Shown: positions 59,151 through 64,000 of the stretch, piece after piece
How positions within the stretch are numbered: the first letter of the stretch is position 1
Layout of the letters: each line of letters starts with the position of its first letter
From: Zonotrichia leucophrys gambelii
Lineage: Eukaryota > Chordata > Aves > Passeriformes > Passerellidae
Reading direction: 5' to 3'
Assembly: GCF_028769735.1 (NCBI RefSeq)
Contig: NC_088179.1
Coordinates: 1,550,001 to 1,614,000 of the forward strand
DNA: 64,000 nucleotides
Position numbers and translations under genes: made by a program
The notes under the pieces: generated by a model
The model's database searches: none
The model's input: only the letters and a program-made list of their open reading frames with translations
Told to the model about the DNA's origin: nothing

Positions 59151-62100
59151 AGGTAATTTTATCCCAGGCCTCACCACTTCAGGGCATGATTTGTTACAAG
59201 GGTGGGGGGAAACCCAACCCCAGCCCCAAACCCTGCAGGTAGGAATTCTGCCTTTCCCTTTTGATTTTGCAGGGCACCCAGTGTGTCTCCTGAGGGAAGG
59301 GGAAGGAGGGAGGGAAGGGGAAGCTGCCTGGGCCATGAGGTCCCACAGGAGCGTCCCACTGGCTGCCACAGGCTCAGCCCTGTCTCTTTGAACTAGCCCA
59401 CAGCACTTTGAGGGTTTTCCATTCAGCCCTGCAGCCAGAGGCCGTTCCAAAAAACACCGTTTCTGGTGCACTTATAATATGCAGCCATCTGCAATTTTGC
59501 ACCCACAAAGCAGCTTGTAAATCACAGCAGGGCTGGCAGAGCACTCCCTGTGCTGAAGGACTGGAATGGGGGGGGTTTTCCTGAGGACAGGACACCTGGG
59601 AGCCCTCAAGGCCTGTGCTGGGCACTGCTCCAGGCTGGCTGTGGGCAGTGGGGACATGGCTGCTTTCTTCAGGAAAGGAGCACTTGTCCATCCAACAAAA
59701 GAGCCCAATCCCGCTTTTCTCCCACAGGAGGGACCTTTTCCTGACCCACACAATGCAGGCACAGTGCTGGCTGGCTCTGGGAGAAGCACCAGGGTGCAGG
59801 GACTGAGCCCTGCCCTCAGGAGCTGAGGCAGAACCAGGCCGTGCCTCAGCCCAGCTCCAGCCCAGGAGCCTCCCCAGAGCCAGACCCAGGCCATGAGCAG
59901 GGCCAGGCCATCCCAGCTGTGCTGCAGGGCTGGCTGGGGGTCATGAGGAGACCCCAGCACCTCTGCCCTCACCATCACCACAGAGCCATGAGCATGCTGC
60001 ACTCCACTCAAGGGCTGTGGCAACCCTTTATGAATGATCAAACCCAAACCGAAGGTGTGGGACTGCAGCACGATGTCCTGAACCCTGTGACAGTGACATC
60101 TCACACCCCAGCTTTCTGTTCCCTGTTGGAGGCAGCACCACCACAAGCTTACAGCTCTGGGGCAAGCTCTGAGCAGGATGTGTCAGTGGGGCCACCATGA
60201 CACTCCATGCCTGCTCTCATTTCCAAACACACCTGGTTTTGGGGTAGTGATACTACCCAATGAGCCACTGGTATCCAGGCTGCCAACAGGCCCACAGGGA
60301 CTGCCACCTGTCACAGTTCCTGGCACTCACAATGAATGGCAGCACACCAGGGCTGCTCCAGCCTGGCATCAGTCCCTGGTGCCCAGAGGCAGCTGGGCAA
60401 AGGTGCTGGCACAGACAGTGCTGAGCCACACTCCCGTTACTTGGTGTCCCAGTGCCACTGCTGAGCCACACTCCTGTCACTCAGTGTCCTGGTGCCACTG
60501 CTGAGCCACACTCCTGTTACTTGGTGTCCCGGTGCCACTGCTGCCTGCCCAGGCTGCAGCTCTGCTCCCACCAGCCCTGCCCTTCCCACAGGACCTTTGG
60601 GAATGGATGAACTCTGGGACAGACTGAGCAGAGCTGGCCAGGCCTGCTGGCTCCAGGGTGCTGTCAGGAGGCACCTGCAGGCCCTGTGCCAGGGGGAGGC
60701 AGGTCCTGGTGCTGGCACCCTGCAGGTTGCAGGTGAGGCAGGTGAGGAGCACTCCAATATTTCTCCTGGCCTGCAGCCTGCTCACTCTGCTCATTTAGAG
60801 GCTGTCCTCCTTCCCAAAGCACAATCTGTTCCACAGGAGAGCCCATGCACCTCAGCAAGCAGCACTGCTTTAGAATCCACTGCAGCCCAGCAGCACCTGT
60901 GGGTGCCAGGTGCCCAGCGTGGGAAGCAATCTGAAGCAAAGCACTTGAGAAGGGCCAACAGTGCATCTCTAACAATCCCTGTTCCTCCTTCCCAGCTCCC
61001 AGGCCCTTAGGCAGCCCCAGCACTGCAGTGCCAGCTGCTCCTGAGCTGCACTGAGGACAGTGGCCCTGTCACCTGAGCCACACACACATTGCCAGGTCCT
61101 GCACAGAGCCACAGCAACCCTGCAGCTGAGGATGGGAGCATTGGCTGCCCCTCACCAAAGCACTCATTCCAAAGGTGGTGTAACTGAGCAAAAAACATGA
61201 GAGGAGACAGAGACACCTGAGCTGGCATTTGCTGCCCTGGGAGCAGAGCTATGGCTAATGCTGTCCAAGGGAGTTTGAGGTCTCACACTCATTGATCATC
61301 TGTGCTTGCAGGGGATCCTTTCCTTCGTGCTGACTCCACACCAGCCAGGCACAGCTCACTCCTGGGAGCTGTGGGAGAGCAGGAGACTGACATCTGCTAC
61401 CCAAAAGGAAGGGATTCCCCCACCTCCCAGCCAGACTCAAAGTGGATGGATGCTGACACTGCCTGGAGCTGCAATCTGCTGTGTGGGCAGATCCCACTTC
61501 AGCAGCACTCAGGGTAGGATCAGACAGAAATAAAAGGAAGTCTGAATGAATGAAGGGAGAATGTCACATCTAGGCACACAATCTGAAGTCCAACTCAATT
61601 CCTCCATGGGCTTTTAAATTAAATTCTTGCTTACTTCATATGCCTTTTATTTAAGGCTGTGTCAGAGAGTTCTGAAAGATAGCTTTCATTAAATGTACTT
61701 AGCTCCTGAATCCTTTTTTTTCTCCAAAAACTTCTCTCTTCTACCATCCATTATTCCCATCTAGCAGTCTCTCATTATTTGTTCTGCAGTGCACAATGCT
61801 GCTCTTTCTTTTCAAAATTATCCTCACTTGATTGCAGTGATCAAAACCGAAGGAATATAATGAGAATTTCTCTACTCAGTAAACAGAGACAATCAGCAAG
61901 AGATGCCACAGGGGAGTGTTTTTGCCAGTTCTTCCAAACCACATCCCTGAGAGGGGCAGGAGGCAAAAGGCACCTGAACCAAGTCCTGAGCCCATCAGCT
62001 TGAAACCTTTTGCTCAGCTCCATTAATTCCTCAGCTGTTCTTCCCAAATAAGTCCAGTGGAGACCACCAAGAGGTGTTTTCACATAGTCAGGTATTTCAG

Positions 62101-64000
62101 AAAGTCTGATCCCCCAAAATACCAAACCCAAACTTCAAAAAATAAAGTCACCCCTTCAAGACCCTGAAAACAACTAAAGCACCCAACCACAAGACTTAAA
62201 GAAATTGCTACAAAAAACCAATGCAAAAACCAAAACATTGTATGGTTTATACATATCTTCTGTATGTGCCTTCCAGAGTTTAGTGCTTTGGGTTGTATCT
62301 TTTATCTCTTTATCCTGAAGAGGTTTTGTTTTCTATTGTGTGAGGTTGTGTGTTTTTAACTGGAGTCAAACTTCTCACAAAGCCCCACTCTTGGCAGCCA
62401 AATGCTCCCTATCATCGGGCTTGTGATGAAACCTCATGACTTATCAGCACTGGGATCTGTTACAGCAGCAGAGTGCAAGGGTTTCCCCTCAGAGCTCAGC
62501 CACAGCAGGGCTGTGACAAAGCCATTGGTCACACACACAAATAAATCTGGGCTGCTGCCTGTGCCTTGTGCTCTGCCAGCCTCCAGGCACGTGGATATTG
62601 CCACTTTATGTAAAACCCAACAACTTCCCATGGCTGCTCTTTACTCTGACAAGAGAGGCCTCCTTAATAAGGCACCTGCAACAGGAATTTCGCCTAATAA
62701 AAGCACTGTCATATTAGGGAATGACACTTCATGACTTCTCCAAAATAAAACATGTTCCAATAAAATATGAGGCAAGATATTTTTACATTACCTAAACCAG
62801 AAATCCAAACCAAAAGGGAAGAGAAAAAAACCCAATCAATTAGTTGAAGTGCATGCTTTAGATTGCATCCTTTGAAAAAATAAACCCCATCCATGGTTAA
62901 CAATGCTAAACTGAACCAACTTCCAGCACACACACACACAGAAAAGCCAAACACAACTCAAACAGGAGGTATCTGGGTTTGAGCAGTTAAAACTCACTAA
63001 CTGGAAAGAGCAATCCAGAACACATTGATTGAATAATTTGATGTGAAATGCACAGCTAACAGCACTGATGGGATCAGGGGAAACTGGTGCAGCAGCCCCT
63101 GAGGAGGAGCTGTGGGTTCCTCCCATGCCTGGGATAGTTTCATGCCAGCTCTGGTGTCCCAGGCACACAGATTATTAATCAGCCACTCTCCTTCCCCCTG
63201 CACCTCTGTTCTCATGGCACATGTGTCTGAATGCATTTCTAGGTGGTGCAGAGAAGAACTTCTGCCTTAAGCAAGGACCACCACACAGCTGAGCCGTCCC
63301 AGACCCCTGGAGAGACCAAAAGGCAGAACTCCCTGGCTGGACATCCCCACAGGTAGTGTCTGTTCAGCTGATGTACTGATGAATTTAAATAATAGACACC
63401 TCAGGACACACACAGAAAGGTGCAAGCCACAGCTCCTGGGAGGGGATTTCTACCTAATCATTTGAGTCATTTGAGATTTTCAAAACATAAATTAATCTGT
63501 GTAAAGACAGCAGGTGCTAAGTCTTAGCTATTTAATTACAAAGCCTCCCCCTGCAGAGTTTTGTCTGTGCTACCTTTCTGTAAGGAGAGTGAAGAGCATT
63601 TCTCCACCCCACAGCTCATTTCCATGGCAGTACCTGATGGGCACAGAGCAGCACCACAGCAGGTGCAGATCCAGTGGCCACCCAGACCCCTCCACATGAT
63701 AAAGCATCATCTGTCATCTTCAGGGCCTTTACATGATGACCCCAATGTGATTCACAAACCAGGGGGAAAATCCCTGACTGAAATTCAGCATCTTTCTGGA
63801 GTGCCCCGTGAGTGAGCACCAATCACAGACTGGAGCTCAGCTGCCTCTAGAGGAACCTCAGCCTGCTCACACAGCCCCAGAGCTGAGAGAAAACATCAAA
63901 CAAAACATCCTTTGTATGGAACCAAGACAAACAGGCTCCCCCTCCCTGCACTGCATCTGCCCCCATCGTTAGTGATGTGCACACCAGGGTCCCATCAAAT
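59151..64000. other. GC-richer non-coding stretch to the window edge
   Basis: Positions 59160-61500 are GC-rich and full of overlapping chance frames on both strands (longest 224 codons at 59472-60146, minus). None has a domain or splice architecture I recognise. Purine-rich GGGAAGG repeats lie at 59293-59322. From 61500 the sequence returns to average composition without features. Confidence 0.5.
60421..60540. repeat. 40-bp tandem repeat, exactly 3 copies
   Basis: Units at 60421, 60461 and 60501 share CTGAGCCACACTCC and end in GTGCCACTG. Units 1 and 3 are closer to each other than to unit 2, which has CACTCAG for TACTTGG. Confidence 0.95.

Noticed and set aside
59472..60146. 224-codon minus-strand frame, the longest in the window
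   Set aside because: GC-rich sequence lacking stops, low-complexity Gly/Leu/Pro/Ala-rich product, overlapping frames on the opposite strand, no recognisable domain.
6075..64000. miR-149 hairpin expected in mammalian GPC1 intron 1
   Set aside because: Scanned for the mature sequence and its complement and saw no match. Reported absent as far as reading by eye allows.
1..64000. Bacterial or phage-type systems (operons, defence islands, CRISPR, ribosome-binding sites)
   Set aside because: The window has vertebrate exon-intron structure, CpG depletion, LTR and CR1 elements; nothing prokaryotic is present.

Overview
This is vertebrate nuclear DNA, most likely from a songbird (passerine). It has no dense gene array, operons or ribosome-binding sites. 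It has one clear spliced coding exon with canonical splice signals, endogenous-retrovirus LTRs of types I associate with passerine genomes, one avian-type CR1 LINE tail, and no SINEs that I can see. The species call is inference from repeat types and protein similarity, without a database search.

The only protein-coding sequence I can support is exon 2 of glypican-1 (GPC1), minus strand, 5916-6074. Positions 1-5915 are therefore GPC1 intron 2, and sequence to the right is intron 1 and possibly 5' flank. I could not find exon 1 (signal peptide and first Cys-containing segment), so intron 1 either spans more than 58 kb or exon 1 was missed. Nearly all other open frames in the window look like chance frames.

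The non-coding part has three kinds of content. (1) Mobile elements: five related LTR copies, one fragmentary (7747-8130, 12066-12485, 24357-24774, 33771-33985, 42524-42909). The 24357 and 42524 copies have exact 6-bp target duplications. The 42524 copy sits inside an older, different LTR (about 42217-43170). Another LTR type lies at about 48714-49098, a candidate GC-rich LTR at about 46940-47560, and a CR1 tail at 50421-50620. (2) Tandem and simple repeats: a 51-bp minisatellite (49268-49564), an exact three-copy 40-bp repeat (60421-60540), a 36-bp duplication (32928-33039), pentamer arrays at 28134 and 33949, and a 400-bp AT-rich heptamer/(TA)n/(CA)n block at 49909-50315. (3) Unique sequence that reads like regulatory DNA: a CpG cluster at 43566-43760 that runs into AT-rich sequence with many homeodomain-type cores (to 44350), plus similar AT-rich tracts near 10740, 16930, 36660, 38100 and 58480.

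Nothing here resembles a new gene system. The best leads are the CpG cluster with its flank, the nested LTRs, the 17-bp perfect hairpin beside the CR1 tail, and the minisatellite open on both strands.
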